A stretch of DNA of 64,000 nt from an uncultured Verrucomicrobiota bacterium (GCA_903838675.1 CAILZI010000116.1:1-64000); one strand, 5' to 3'; positions 7,186 through 16,758 are shown, counted from the stretch's first letter. The notes: generated by a model not told the origin, from the sequence alone. A program made the numbers and translations.

Positions 7186-8970
7186 TCACGCCGCCACGGG
7201 CGCAGGCGCATCAAACCAGCGGTCGTGTTCCTTGATGAGGTCGATGAGGCGTTCGACGGCTTCGCCTTCGGGGATGTTGAACTTAACTGCGGTCTTGCCG
7301 ACGTAGAGATTGATCTTTTCGGGAGCACCGCCGACGTAGCCGAAGTCGGCGTCAGCCATTTCACCGGGGCCGTTGACGATGCAGCCCATGACGGCGATGC
7401 GCACGCCTTTGAGATGACCCGTGGCGGCGCGGATTTTCTGCGTGGTGGTCTGCAGGTTGAAGAGAGTGCGGCCGCAGCTTGGGCAGGCGACGTAGTCGGT
7501 CTTGAAAATACGCACTCCTGCGGCCTGCAGGATGTTGTAGCTGATACGCAAAGCCTGACCGGGGGCAGCTTCGCCGTTTACGATTACGGCATCGCCGATG
7601 CCATCGCACAGCAGTGAGCCGATATTTGTGGCGGCGACGAGAAGGTTCTCGGTGAAGTCATCGCTGCCGTTGGATTGCAGCGTGTCTTTGAGCAGGATCA
7701 CATGACGTGGCTGCAGTTTGGCGGCGAGCAGACGATAGGCGGCGATCACGGGCAGCTTGAGGCCGTCCTTGATGGTCACGAGCTTTGCCTCGGCACTGTC
7801 ATAGAGACTGGCGATGGCGGCATCGTCGCGAGGGTCGATCTCGATGACGCCGCTGTCTTCGATGACGACCTCGGGTTTGTAGTCTCCGAGCTTGTCGATC
7901 TTGTGAGCGACGGCGTCCCACTTCTTGCGGGTGGTGAAGACGGGCACGGTTTCATGACCGCCGGCTTTGACGCCGTTGATCGTGAGCACCTGCGACTCAC
8001 GGCGCACGTAGTCAAAGGGATCGTAGCTGACCTGCGGGGCGTTCGCGATGTGCTCGAACTGCGCAGGGACGCCTTCGTTGTAAGGCTTTACGAGTTGCTG
8101 AGCCACGGGGATCTCGAAGATGGCGTCCTCGGTCAAGGAGACGCGCACGGTGTCGCCGATGCCGTCAGCCAGCAGGGAGCCGATGCCGATGGCGCTTTTG
8201 ATGCGGCCGTCTTCACCGTCGCCGGCTTCGGTGACGCCGAGGTGGATGGGATAGTTCCAGTCGGAGCCGAGTTGATTGAGATGCGCGATGAGCAGGCGAT
8301 AGGCCTCGATCATGACCTTCGGATTGCTGGCCTTCATCGAGAAGAGGAAGTTGTGGTAGCCTTGCGCCCGGGCGATGCGGGCAAATTCCAGCGCGCTCTC
8401 GACCATGCCAAGCGGTGTGTCGCCATGGCGGTTCATGATGCGGTCGCTCAAGGAGCCGTGATTGGTGCCGATGCGCATGGCGCGTCCCAGGCGGATGCAG
8501 TCCTTAACCAGTGGTATAAACTGCTCTTCCATGTAGGCCACTTCAGCGGCGTACTCGTCATCGGTGTATTCCTTGACGGCAAACTTCTTCTTGTCGGCGT
8601 AGTTGCCGGGGTTCACGCGTACTTTTTCGACCCACTTCACCGCTTCCATGGCAGCATCGGGCTTGAAGTGGATGTCGGCGACGAGGGGGACATCGCAGCC
8701 AGCCTTGCGGATGCCATCACGGATGTGCTGCAGGTTTTCGGCGATGACACGTGTCTGTGCGGTGACGCGGACGATCTGGCAGCCGGCTTCGGCGAGACCC
8801 AGGGCTTCCTTTACGCAGGCTTCAGCGTCACGCGTGTCACTGGTGAGCATGCTCTGCACCACCACGGGTGCACCGCCACCGATCTGGACGTTTCCAACCA
8901 TGACGGGGCGTGTTTCGCGGCGCTGGTAGTTGTAGAGGTCGGGGCAGTAGCGGAGCAGGGGGGAGGACAT
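7186..8970 (-). CDS. ispG: 4-hydroxy-3-methylbut-2-enyl diphosphate synthase
   Basis: 594 residues. It catalyses the seventh step of the MEP isoprenoid pathway, converting MEcPP to HMBPP with a [4Fe-4S] cluster. The N-terminal TIM barrel starts with RPVMVGNVQIGGGAPVVVQSM; the C-terminal cluster domain has CPSCGRTLFNL and VMGCIVNGPGE, giving three Cys ligands and the catalytic Glu. It is far longer than the roughly 370-residue E. coli enzyme because of a large middle insertion (about residues 270-430), as in plant, chlamydial and Bacteroidetes IspG. Long open frames on the other strand are shadows. It is divergent from the response regulator. Confidence 0.97.
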   Translation of the reverse strand: MSSPLLRYCPDLYNYQRRETRPVMVGNVQIGGGAPVVVQSMLTSDTRDAEACVKEALGLAEAGCQIVRVTAQTRVIAENLQHIRDGIRKAGCDVPLVADIHFKPDAAMEAVKWVEKVRVNPGNYADKKKFAVKEYTDDEYAAEVAYMEEQFIPLVKDCIRLGRAMRIGTNHGSLSDRIMNRHGDTPLGMVESALEFARIARAQGYHNFLFSMKASNPKVMIEAYRLLIAHLNQLGSDWNYPIHLGVTEAGDGEDGRIKSAIGIGSLLADGIGDTVRVSLTEDAIFEIPVAQQLVKPYNEGVPAQFEHIANAPQVSYDPFDYVRRESQVLTINGVKAGGHETVPVFTTRKKWDAVAHKIDKLGDYKPEVVIEDSGVIEIDPRDDAAIASLYDSAEAKLVTIKDGLKLPVIAAYRLLAAKLQPRHVILLKDTLQSNGSDDFTENLLVAATNIGSLLCDGIGDAVIVNGEAAPGQALRISYNILQAAGVRIFKTDYVACPSCGRTLFNLQTTTQKIRAATGHLKGVRIAVMGCIVNGPGEMADADFGYVGGAPEKINLYVGKTAVKFNIPEGEAVERLIDLIKEHDRWFDAPAPVAA

Positions 8971-9059
8971 GGCGGGCGGTTAGAATGCCGGATTGCCGCC
9001 ACGACGCAAACGGGAAGCCATCGTGGGAGGTGAGGCATTACAAGTTTCTTACATGCTCC

Positions 9060-9087
9060 TTGCCGATCAACTGTTGAATGCTACTAT
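9060..9087 (+). promoter_or_regulatory. Putative sigma-70-type promoter for the response regulator
   Basis: TTGCCG at 9060-9065 and TACTAT at 9082-9087 are separated by 16 nt and sit 10 nt before the response-regulator ATG at 9098. The position is sensible, in the 127-nt divergent spacer with ispG, but the -35 matches consensus at only four of six bases and the implied leader is very short. Confidence 0.35.
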
Positions 9088-9097
9088 TTGATTCAAT

Positions 9098-9520
9098 ATG
9101 GCAAATATTGTTGTTATCGAGGATCATCCAACGGTGCTGAAGCTTCTTTCCACCCTTTGCCGGGCAGAAGGACATGAGGTGATGGGTTTCGACAATGGTC
9201 GTGCCGGGTTGGAAGCGATTCGGGAAATGGCACCCGAACTGGCGCTGGTGGATCGCCGACTCGGAGACATTGATGGCCTAGATATGATCCGTGAGGCTCG
9301 TGAGGCTTCACCCTTGACTCGATTTGTGATGGTTTCCGCCTGCTCGGAGACCCGCGACATCGTGACAGCAGTAAGGCGGGGAGTCTGTGATTATGTGACC
9401 AAACCCTTTGAGCCTGAAGAAATCAAAAGTGCGGTGAACCGTGCGCTTAGCGAGCCTGCCGAGCCCCAGCCGATCTCACGCCAGAAGCTTGTCATTCTTT
9501 GTCCGAAGCGGGCTGCCTGA
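9098..9520 (+). CDS. Single-domain response regulator (receiver only)
   Basis: 140 residues: a complete CheY-like receiver and nothing else. The acidic pair E8-D9 is in VVIEDH, the phosphorylation Asp is D52 in ALVDRRLGD, S80 is the switch hydroxyl in VMVSAC, and K102 is in VTKPFEPEEI. The last 25 residues are a short basic tail without an output domain. Such stand-alone receivers work by protein-protein contact or in a phosphorelay. No histidine kinase is nearby, so its partner is elsewhere. HtrA follows 81 nt later in the same direction, but an inverted repeat (CAACTT...AAGTTG, 9556-9576) lies between them. Confidence 0.92.
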   Translation: MANIVVIEDHPTVLKLLSTLCRAEGHEVMGFDNGRAGLEAIREMAPELALVDRRLGDIDGLDMIREAREASPLTRFVMVSACSETRDIVTAVRRGVCDYVTKPFEPEEIKSAVNRALSEPAEPQPISRQKLVILCPKRAA

Positions 9521-9601
9521 TGATCCCTGTGGGTTGCCGTGTGGCGCAGGGCTCACAACTTTGAACTTTGAAGTTGGCAGCCGCTGACGCATTGGTACTG
9601 C

Positions 9602-10807
9602 ATGGAAAACTTCCGCCGTCTGCTGTTTGCCTTGTCCGTGTTCGCCCTGGCCGCGCTGGTGTTTGCGTGGTGGCGTCATGGGCGGGAGGGCTATGGAGTG
9701 CTGAACCTGCTGAAGAGCGAGAAGCCGGGACCCGCAGCGCTCACGACACCGCTGAAGCCGAAGATCGCGCCGGATGAGCTGCCCTTGTTGAGCCGGTTGA
9801 ACGACGAGTTTGCGAAGATTTCAGCCGCTGTGCTGCCATCGGTGGTCAGTATCACAAACAAGACAGGACGGCCAAGGCCGATGAGCTCCCCTTCAAAGCT
9901 AGGTGCAACCGACCAGAGTGATCTGACCGAGCCCAGCCTCGGCTCCGGAGTGATCATCAGCAAAGAGGGGCATGTGGTCACCAACTATCACGTTATCGAG
10001 GGGTTGCAGGAAGCCATCCATATCACCACCAACGACAACAAAAATTATGTGACCCTGATTCTCGGGTCCAACAAAGAGCGCGATATCGCCCTGCTGAAAA
10101 TCGAGAGCCCGCGCACGGACTTCCCTGCGCTGAGTTTTGCAAACTCAGATGATGTGCGGGTGGGCCAGATCGTGCTCGCGGTGGGAAATCCCTTCGGACT
10201 CAGCGGCACCGTGACACAGGGCATCATCAGCGCACGCGACCGCCATCTCAGCGACAGTCAGTTTGACTTCCTGCAAACGGATACGGTGATCAATCCCGGC
10301 AACTCTGGAGGTCCGCTGGTGAATATTCGTGGGGAGATCATCGGCATCAACGTTGCTCTTTATCGAGGTGACAAGAGCACCACCAGCTGGCAGGGGGTGG
10401 GGCTGGCCGTTCCTTCCAACGAAGCCAAAATGATGGTGGAAGACATGCAGGCGAAGTTCAAGGAAAACGCGAAGCAAACGACGGGCGTCAACAGTGTCAC
10501 TGGAAAGGGGTATCTCGGCCTCGAAGTCAGCAGCGAGCCCGTGGAGATTGATCCTGTCTGGGGCACCTCGCGCCGAGGTGCGCAGGTGACTGATATTGGG
10601 ATTAATTCACCTGCGGCCGAAGCCGGATTGCGCCAGGGGGATGTGGTCACCAAGTTTCAGGGCATGAGCTTTCGCTCTCCGGCAGATTTGCTACAGATCA
10701 TCCGCACCCAGCCGCCGGGCTGCGAAGTGAAACTCGAAGTGATCCGCAACAATAGAATGGGTGATATCATTGCCCGACTTGGGGCCAGACCGGATGCAAA
10801 TCCATAG
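9602..10807 (+). CDS. HtrA/DegP-family S1C serine protease with one PDZ domain
   Basis: 401 residues. A signal anchor at residues 6-24 holds it in the inner membrane facing the periplasm. The trypsin-like domain has a full catalytic triad: H130 in TNYHVIEG, D161 in ERDIALLKI and S235 in NPGNSGGPLV. A single PDZ domain covers about 300-395 (GYLGLEV, AAEAGLRQGDVVTKFQGM), so it is DegS-like in layout rather than the two-PDZ DegP. The expected role is periplasmic protein quality control or stress-signal proteolysis. It is convergent with comEC. Confidence 0.93.
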   Translation: MENFRRLLFALSVFALAALVFAWWRHGREGYGVLNLLKSEKPGPAALTTPLKPKIAPDELPLLSRLNDEFAKISAAVLPSVVSITNKTGRPRPMSSPSKLGATDQSDLTEPSLGSGVIISKEGHVVTNYHVIEGLQEAIHITTNDNKNYVTLILGSNKERDIALLKIESPRTDFPALSFANSDDVRVGQIVLAVGNPFGLSGTVTQGIISARDRHLSDSQFDFLQTDTVINPGNSGGPLVNIRGEIIGINVALYRGDKSTTSWQGVGLAVPSNEAKMMVEDMQAKFKENAKQTTGVNSVTGKGYLGLEVSSEPVEIDPVWGTSRRGAQVTDIGINSPAAEAGLRQGDVVTKFQGMSFRSPADLLQIIRTQPPGCEVKLEVIRNNRMGDIIARLGARPDANP

Positions 10808-10851
10808 CCTTTGGGGGGGGCACCGGATTCATCAGGAGGGCATTTTTCATG

Positions 10852-13200
10852 CTAACGCGTCTTAAGCACCCAGCTCTGCCCGCTGCGATTGGAGACGATG
10901 TGAAGTTCGCCATGGTGAAACTGCAGGTCGATGCTGCCCGAGCTCCAGGTGTCGAGCAGCGGGATGTTGAGTGCTTTGGCTGTTTCAATGAGTGATGCGG
11001 GCAGAGTCGTTTCGACTGCGCGTGCATCACTCCCGCATAGAATGATCTGTGGCTGGGCTTTGAGCAGGAATTCTGCGCTGGTGGAGAGATCCACCTCATG
11101 CTGGCTGCGGATCAGTACATCGCAGCGCAGATCCGCAGAGCTGGAGCAGAGAGCTTTTTCGGCGTGCCAGCCGGTGTCGCTCATCCAGAGCACGCGCCAG
11201 GGCCCGAGCTGAACCATCAGCACCATCGCACGATCATCCCCACGGCCGTTTTGCACCTGCTGAGTCGGGTAGAGCACCTGGGCTTCGATCTTGAACTCCC
11301 TCGCCTCTGACAGCGTGACTCGTTCATCGACACGCAGTTTGCGCAGTGATGGTGGGTGGGGTTGATCGAGCAGGTGCCGAAGTGCGGAACGTGAAGAGTC
11401 ATGTGGCCCTGGCTCCTGGGCGCTGCAAAAGAGCAATGGCGCACCAAATGTCGTGATTACTTGTCCTGTGGCACCGATGTGGTCGGAATCGTTATGGCTA
11501 AGGAAGACGCCCTTGATGGCATTCACGCCATTGGAATGCAGATACGGACGAAGCACTCTGCGGAAGCTGGCTTCGCCACCTGTGTCAAACAGCCAGTGTG
11601 TCCTGCCGATGCGCAGATGATTTGCCGCGCCGCCATGGGGAAGCTCCAGCATGTGCCAGACGGCGGGGGCCTGGGTGAGAGAGCTGCTGGGTTGGAAATG
11701 AAAATTGGCCCCAGGCAGGCCGGCGAACCACATCGCGCTGGCGATCATCGCCTTCGCGAGAGCCCAGTTGACGTTGTTGAAGATGATTTGAGCGCCGGTC
11801 AAATGCAGCGCCGCTGCGCAGAGGCTCAGGCAGGTGGCACCGAGACACAGGGACGACAAAGGTACGAGCACGCAATTGGCGATGACGGCCACGGGAGTGA
11901 TGGATTGAAAATGCCCCAGGATGAACGGCAGGCTGCCGATCCAGGCGGCAAAGGAGACGCTCAAGGTGGTGGCGAGCCACAGGCGGCATTTGCTCCAACT
12001 GCGCTGCGACCAACTGGCGAGCTGGGGAGGCAGAAATGGATCGAGCCGGGTAAAGGGCAGCAGTCTTTTCAGCAATGGTGCTGAGCCAATGGTGCTGAGC
12101 CACAACACACCGAAGGACAGTTGAAACCCCGGCATGAAGAGTTGATGCGAATCCGTGGCCAGCAGCAACAGGGCTGCGGCGCCGAGGCTGTTTTGCAGGG
12201 ACGATTCGCGATCCACCAGCGTGGCGCTCATATAAATGGCGACCATGAATGCCGCCCGAGCCGCCGAAGGACGCCAGCCGGTGACAAACGCATAAGCGAA
12301 TACGACGAATATCACAATCCACAGTGACATGCAACGCGGTGTCCCGGTTTGCCGCAGCAGCGTCAGTACGATGATTCCCAGAAGGCCGACATGCAGGCCA
12401 CTGACGGCAAACACATGCAGCGTGCCGCTGTTGCGAAACGCATCTTCGATCTCATCGTCCGCCTCGGCAGACACTCCCAGCGCCATGGCGCGGAGCACAG
12501 CAACGGTTTGAGGGTCTTCTTCGAGATCCTGAGTGAGCTGGCTGCTGATCCAGCGCCTGCAAAGCTCCGCACGCTCCAAAAAAGCGCACCACCATGCCTC
12601 ACCACTGCCGCTGATGCGCTGGATGTGGTCGATGTCAAAACGAGCCACCCGTCCCATGCGCAGGGAATACTCCTGCGCATCAAAGGTGCCTGGATTCGAT
12701 GCGGTACGCGGCAGGTAGATGCTGCCGTGGAGTTCAAACACGCCTGCACCGGGAAAGGGTACGCCTTTGGGAAGACGCACCAGCAGCGTGGTGCCTTGAT
12801 CGATCACGAGCCCTGCTGCTGGAATTTCCATCTTCCGGGTGGTGCAGAGCGCATGCGTTCGCTCATCTGTCGTGCTGTCGAATTCCGGCAGCAGGCTGCC
12901 CCGAATCGTCGCTGGAACGGGCTTGTCCTGCTGCTGCAGGGCCAGGCGCAAAGGATGGCGGAACGTTTCGTCAGTACGAACGTTGTGAATATAGGCGAAG
13001 ACCAGCGCCGCGCCCGGAATCAGCAGCCACGAGCGCCCGCTGATCAGCGCCGCACTCAACAGCACCGTGGTGACCATGAGGAGCCACGCGCCATGCGCGG
13101 GCAACCATCCCATTTCAGCGGCGAGGATGCCGCTGACTGCCGCCAGTGCCAGCGTCATCAGCGGGTTTGCCCGGGTCCAGAGCTGGAGCTTTGCGAGCAT
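10852..13200 (-). CDS. comEC: ComEC/Rec2 DNA-uptake channel
   Basis: 782 residues with all three ComEC parts. N-terminal helices and an OB-fold-like DUF4131 region occupy roughly 15-190. The competence membrane domain (about 230-500) carries SGTLHVFAVSGLHVGLL (VSGLH at 266-270). The C-terminal metallo-beta-lactamase domain carries HNDSDH at 569-574, the metal-binding motif. It forms the inner-membrane channel that takes in single-stranded DNA during natural transformation; the hydrolase domain may degrade the other strand. No other com gene is in the window. The ATG at 13200 gives a sensible start. A TPR membrane gene lies 21 nt upstream on the same strand. Confidence 0.93.
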   Translation of the reverse strand: MLAKLQLWTRANPLMTLALAAVSGILAAEMGWLPAHGAWLLMVTTVLLSAALISGRSWLLIPGAALVFAYIHNVRTDETFRHPLRLALQQQDKPVPATIRGSLLPEFDSTTDERTHALCTTRKMEIPAAGLVIDQGTTLLVRLPKGVPFPGAGVFELHGSIYLPRTASNPGTFDAQEYSLRMGRVARFDIDHIQRISGSGEAWWCAFLERAELCRRWISSQLTQDLEEDPQTVAVLRAMALGVSAEADDEIEDAFRNSGTLHVFAVSGLHVGLLGIIVLTLLRQTGTPRCMSLWIVIFVVFAYAFVTGWRPSAARAAFMVAIYMSATLVDRESSLQNSLGAAALLLLATDSHQLFMPGFQLSFGVLWLSTIGSAPLLKRLLPFTRLDPFLPPQLASWSQRSWSKCRLWLATTLSVSFAAWIGSLPFILGHFQSITPVAVIANCVLVPLSSLCLGATCLSLCAAALHLTGAQIIFNNVNWALAKAMIASAMWFAGLPGANFHFQPSSSLTQAPAVWHMLELPHGGAANHLRIGRTHWLFDTGGEASFRRVLRPYLHSNGVNAIKGVFLSHNDSDHIGATGQVITTFGAPLLFCSAQEPGPHDSSRSALRHLLDQPHPPSLRKLRVDERVTLSEAREFKIEAQVLYPTQQVQNGRGDDRAMVLMVQLGPWRVLWMSDTGWHAEKALCSSSADLRCDVLIRSQHEVDLSTSAEFLLKAQPQIILCGSDARAVETTLPASLIETAKALNIPLLDTWSSGSIDLQFHHGELHIVSNRSGQSWVLKTR

Positions 13201-13221
13201 CGACCGCTGCGATTGTTTCGA

Positions 13222-13872
13222 TCACGCCTTCACTGAGTCAGAGGTGGTTGTTTTTGCACGTTGTTCCATCAGCAGCTTGTACTGCAACTGTTCAAGTTCA
13301 CTCATGCGATGGTGTGCATTTGCGCTGTGGCGGGTGTTTGGGAAGTTCCCAATGATCTGCTCAAGCATGTCGCGTGCAGCTTCAAAATCATGCCGGTGCG
13401 TCAGCTGCACTTCGGCAATGCGGAACATGATGAAGGCTGCGTCATCCACCGGCCAGTCCTTGCTCTGGAGATGTTCCTCCAGCACTTTCAAAGCTGCCTG
13501 TGGATCGCGCTGACGCTCGGCATGTATCTTGGCGATTTCAGCCACTGGGAATGGATCGTCAGGCTTCTCCTCGAGCATTTTTTCATATTGCTCGATTGCT
13601 CCCGGGTAGTCACCCTGGGCAATGCGGGCGGCAGCTTTGGTCATGTGATCCTGCTCCACCTTTTCGCCGGAGGAGAACACCGCCTCTCCAAGCATATCTC
13701 CCAGCCAAGGGATGAAATACTTCACAGCAAGGAGGCCCCCGGCCAAGCCCATTAAAATCACAAAAACGAACTTTGTGCCGTCTCCGGCATCTTTCATGAA
13801 GCTCCAGATCAAGGCGAGGACCAGAAGTGCGAGCGTGATGACACAGATTCGGATGACAAGTGCAGTGTTCAT
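13222..13872 (-). CDS. Membrane-anchored TPR protein
   Basis: 216 residues. Two hydrophobic helices open the protein (about 5-25 and 35-60, with GLAGGLLAVKYFIPWLG). From about residue 78 onward there are TPR-like repeats: AAARIAQGDYPGAIEQYEKMLEEKP, then two more, with a charged C-terminal tail. It probably presents a scaffold at the cytoplasmic or periplasmic face of the inner membrane. It precedes comEC by 21 nt on the same strand, so co-transcription and a role near the uptake channel are possible but unproven. Confidence 0.83.
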   Translation of the reverse strand: MNTALVIRICVITLALLVLALIWSFMKDAGDGTKFVFVILMGLAGGLLAVKYFIPWLGDMLGEAVFSSGEKVEQDHMTKAAARIAQGDYPGAIEQYEKMLEEKPDDPFPVAEIAKIHAERQRDPQAALKVLEEHLQSKDWPVDDAAFIMFRIAEVQLTHRHDFEAARDMLEQIIGNFPNTRHSANAHHRMSELEQLQYKLLMEQRAKTTTSDSVKA

Positions 13873-14068
13873 TATTCGAGATGTTGGGCGAGGCTATCAA
13901 AACGCCTATCTTCCGCCAAGTACGAAATTGGCGACCCTCCCATTCAGCCGCGTCCGAGTGCTCGATTAAGATGGGCCTGCACCTCGAACTGCCGCTTGGT
14001 CACACCGATATTTGCCGCCGCGCCTTGAGCACCACAAGCAGGTGGCACGAGGCGTGAGAAGCAGCATT

Positions 14069-15550
14069 CTATGGGCCACGCAAATCCAGGCAGATCAACC
14101 GTGGGCCCGACTTCCGCAGCAGATCCTGTGATTGCTGGCGAACATAAAGAAGGCCGTGACTGAGCGCTGGCAGACTCCAGGTATTGAGTGCATAGAATGG
14201 CTGGGATTGAGCCATCACTTTGACGCCCGCCGGACTCAGATCGAGCCAATGCAATGAACCGGTTTCTCCGAGGCAAAGGAAAGAGCCGTCGGCTTTCAAC
14301 AAGCTGGCGCGCAGGATGCTGAGGCGGGTGGGGTTGGTGCGTCCGGTTTGTTTGCTGAACTCAGCATCCACCCATTCGATGTGCTGTTCCCATACTTCCG
14401 CGCCGGTGTCCGCGTTCACGCAGACAAGGCGTGATTTTGGCTCTGTCTCACCATCGATGGCATAGAGATGGCCGTCGTGATACACCGGATTCATCCAGTG
14501 TACGGCGAGCTTCTTTGACTGCCAGACTTCTTTGGCCTGAAACTCTGCGTCATACTCGACCATCACGCCACCGAGCGGGCGGCCTTTCGGATAGGCGGTG
14601 GTGATGAAGGCGCGATTTTTTTCCGGGATCACTACAGGCGAACTGCCGATGGCCTGGATGTAATCCTCACTACGCCACGGAAACTTGGAATGCAGTTTAC
14701 CGCTTGCCGGATCAATGCACATGAGGCCGCCCGTGGCGGGATCGCTCTCGCCACCGGCATAGATGAGCACTTTCTTCTGTCCATGCAGTTTGGCGGGGAT
14801 GGGTGACGCATAGCTCGCGCCCCAGGCATCCTCGACCGTCCACAAGACTTTGCCGCTCTGCAAATCAAACGCCGCAACACTCACGCCTGCTTCGGCGAGA
14901 CGCTCTTTACGGTCGCGCAATCCTTCGTTGTCTTCGATCAGTGCTTTTTTGCCGCCGACATTCAAGATCACCCGCCCATCGAGGATCAGCGGGGTGCCGC
15001 CTGCGCCGAAGAAATCCTGCGGCACGTTGTACTCTTTGCGCAGATCATGCTGCCACAGTGCCTTGCCGGTTTTCAAATCGAAAGCATGCAACTCCGCCGT
15101 CACGCCATAGGTCACAACAACACCATCGGCGATCACCGGACTGCCGCGCGGGCCATTGCCAAAGCCGTAGCGGTCTTGATATGAGATCGTGTAATCCTGT
15201 GACCAGAAGCGTTTTCCGGTTTCGCGGTGCAGGCATTCGATGGTTTCCTTGCCGTCGAACGCATGGAAAATCACGCAGAAGTCGCCACTGATGGCAGGGG
15301 AGTTGTAGGCTTCCCCCATTTGGACTTCCCACACCGGTTTCGGCGCACCTTGCGGCCATGTTTTGAGCAGATGGGTCTCCGGTGAGATCGCATCATTCGT
15401 GGGGCCGAGCACCCGCGCCCAGTCGCCCGACTTCGCATCTGCCGCGACCGTCTTGGGGGCCGCATGAAAGGTCAGCCGGTCAAACGCCTCCTGTGCTGGG
15501 CAGACGCGCAGGGTCAGAAGGAGCAGAAACAGGATCGACGATTTGTGCAT
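14069..15550 (-). CDS. Secreted PQQ-like beta-propeller (WD40-like) protein
   Basis: 493 residues with a signal peptide (MHKSSILFLLLLTLRVCPAQ). The body is a series of beta-propeller blades marked by AFDLKTGKALWQHDLR, AFDLQSGKVLWTVED, CIDPASGKLHSKFPW and CVNADTGAEVWEQHI, the A-x-D-x-x-T-G-x-x-x-W tryptophan-docking pattern of PQQ-like domains. It lacks the PQQ dehydrogenase active-site signatures, so I read it as a PQQ_2-type propeller rather than a quinoprotein. Such proteins are numerous in Verrucomicrobia and Planctomycetes. Substrate or partner is unknown. A 196-nt spacer to the TPR gene holds no convincing gene. Confidence 0.85.
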   Translation of the reverse strand: MHKSSILFLLLLTLRVCPAQEAFDRLTFHAAPKTVAADAKSGDWARVLGPTNDAISPETHLLKTWPQGAPKPVWEVQMGEAYNSPAISGDFCVIFHAFDGKETIECLHRETGKRFWSQDYTISYQDRYGFGNGPRGSPVIADGVVVTYGVTAELHAFDLKTGKALWQHDLRKEYNVPQDFFGAGGTPLILDGRVILNVGGKKALIEDNEGLRDRKERLAEAGVSVAAFDLQSGKVLWTVEDAWGASYASPIPAKLHGQKKVLIYAGGESDPATGGLMCIDPASGKLHSKFPWRSEDYIQAIGSSPVVIPEKNRAFITTAYPKGRPLGGVMVEYDAEFQAKEVWQSKKLAVHWMNPVYHDGHLYAIDGETEPKSRLVCVNADTGAEVWEQHIEWVDAEFSKQTGRTNPTRLSILRASLLKADGSFLCLGETGSLHWLDLSPAGVKVMAQSQPFYALNTWSLPALSHGLLYVRQQSQDLLRKSGPRLICLDLRGP

Positions 15551-15573
15551 ATGATGCCATGCTAGCCAGAGCC

Positions 15574-15741
15574 ATGAAAAACGCCACTCTCATCCTCGCC
15601 GCCGTCTGTATCCTAAGCGCCTGTGCCGGTGGCCATGGCGGCAGCAAGGCCGCCCCCAAGGCCACGACCAAGGGCAGCAAGGACAACACCGCCTTTTCCT
15701 GGCTGAGCACAACGTCCGTGCCGCAGACTGTTTCGCGTTGA
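15574..15741 (+). CDS. Very small predicted lipoprotein
   Basis: 55 residues from ATG 15574 (MKNATLILAAVCILSACAGG). The hydrophobic core and the LSAC lipobox predict lipid attachment at Cys17. The mature part is short, Lys/Ser/Thr-rich and ends SVPQTVSR. It resembles entericidin-sized membrane lipoproteins in design only; I do not claim homology. It is divergent from the PQQ-like gene (start 15550), so the two starts lie only 23 nt apart. Confidence 0.65.
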   Translation: MKNATLILAAVCILSACAGGHGGSKAAPKATTKGSKDNTAFSWLSTTSVPQTVSR

Positions 15742-15842
15742 TGGCGGCGAAGAAGGGACTGGTGGATTGCATCAGAGGGGGGCGGCGGATTTGACACAGC
15801 AAAAGCCAATGATCGTCCGTTGAGCCGTCTGAATTCCGGCGT

Positions 15843-16727
15843 ATGAGACAGGCAACCCCAATCAATCCAATGCTTATTCCAACCACTTTTCCCACGTCCA
15901 ACGGCCCTGCTGAATCCAAACCGCTGATTTCCGAGGAGGGCTGGGTCGTGCAGCACCTGTTTTTCACCATCGATCACGGCTACTGGGCGGCGTTGACACC
16001 GGAAGAGCGCCAGGAGCGCCGCGAAAACTTCACGCGCACGATTGAGGCCATCCGCAAGCACCCCGGCACGCAGCTGCTCGCGTTTGCGATGGTGTCGCCG
16101 AAGTCAGAGCTGGGTTTCATGCTGCTCACGCCGGATTTGCACGATTCGCAGCGCTTCGAAAAGCAGATCAGCCTGGCGCTGGGCCCGGATGTGCTGACGC
16201 CGGCCTACAGCTATCTTTCGATGACGGAGTGGACCGAGTACTCGCAGTCTGAAGAGGAATTTAAGGCACAGATCGAGAAGGCGGAAAATCTCACTCCTGG
16301 CACGGAGGCCTTCGACAAACGTGTGGCTGAATGGAAGGGTCACATGACGAAGTATTTCAATGACCGTCTCTACCCGAACATGCCCGACTGGCAGGTCTTC
16401 TGTTTCTACCCGATGAGCAAACGCCGCAACGTGGGTGCCAACTGGTATGCCAACGATTTTGCCAAGCGCCGTGAACTGATGGGTGGTCACGCCAAAACCG
16501 GCCGCAAATACGCCGGCAAGGTGCGCCAGCTCATCTCCGGCTCAACGGGGCTTGACAGCCACGAGTGGGGTGTGACGCTCTTCGCGCACGACATGGTCCA
16601 GATCAAAAGCATCGTTTATGAGATGCGCTTCGATGAAGTCACCACGCAGTATGGTGAATTTGGCGACTTCTACATCGGCATTCAACCCCCGACGGGCGAG
16701 CTGCTGCAGCGAGTGATGCTGAGTTGA
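15843..16727 (+). CDS. hemQ: Coproheme decarboxylase, chlorite-dismutase-like HemQ
   Basis: 294 residues with the HemQ signature. CFYPMSKRR holds the catalytic Tyr (Y189) and the coproheme-binding Lys/Arg; MGGHAKTGRKYAGKV has the proximal haem His (H216); and TGLDSHEWGVTLFAHD matches the family's GSTGLD..EWGVTLFA block. It oxidatively decarboxylates coproheme III to haem b, the last step of the coproporphyrin-dependent route. The chlorite-splitting Arg signature is not expected in this branch. ATG 15843 is used; ATG 15870 is possible. A toxin-antitoxin pair and thiG follow in the same direction. Confidence 0.93.
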   Translation: MRQATPINPMLIPTTFPTSNGPAESKPLISEEGWVVQHLFFTIDHGYWAALTPEERQERRENFTRTIEAIRKHPGTQLLAFAMVSPKSELGFMLLTPDLHDSQRFEKQISLALGPDVLTPAYSYLSMTEWTEYSQSEEEFKAQIEKAENLTPGTEAFDKRVAEWKGHMTKYFNDRLYPNMPDWQVFCFYPMSKRRNVGANWYANDFAKRRELMGGHAKTGRKYAGKVRQLISGSTGLDSHEWGVTLFAHDMVQIKSIVYEMRFDEVTTQYGEFGDFYIGIQPPTGELLQRVMLS

Positions 16728-16758
16728 TTTAAGTGTTTCAGAAACTATTCTTTGCCCT

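Noticed and set aside
7675-9033. 452-codon plus-strand frame
   Set aside because: It is antisense to ispG, whose conserved motifs are clear; its Val/Asp/Gly-rich composition is the mirror of ispG codons.
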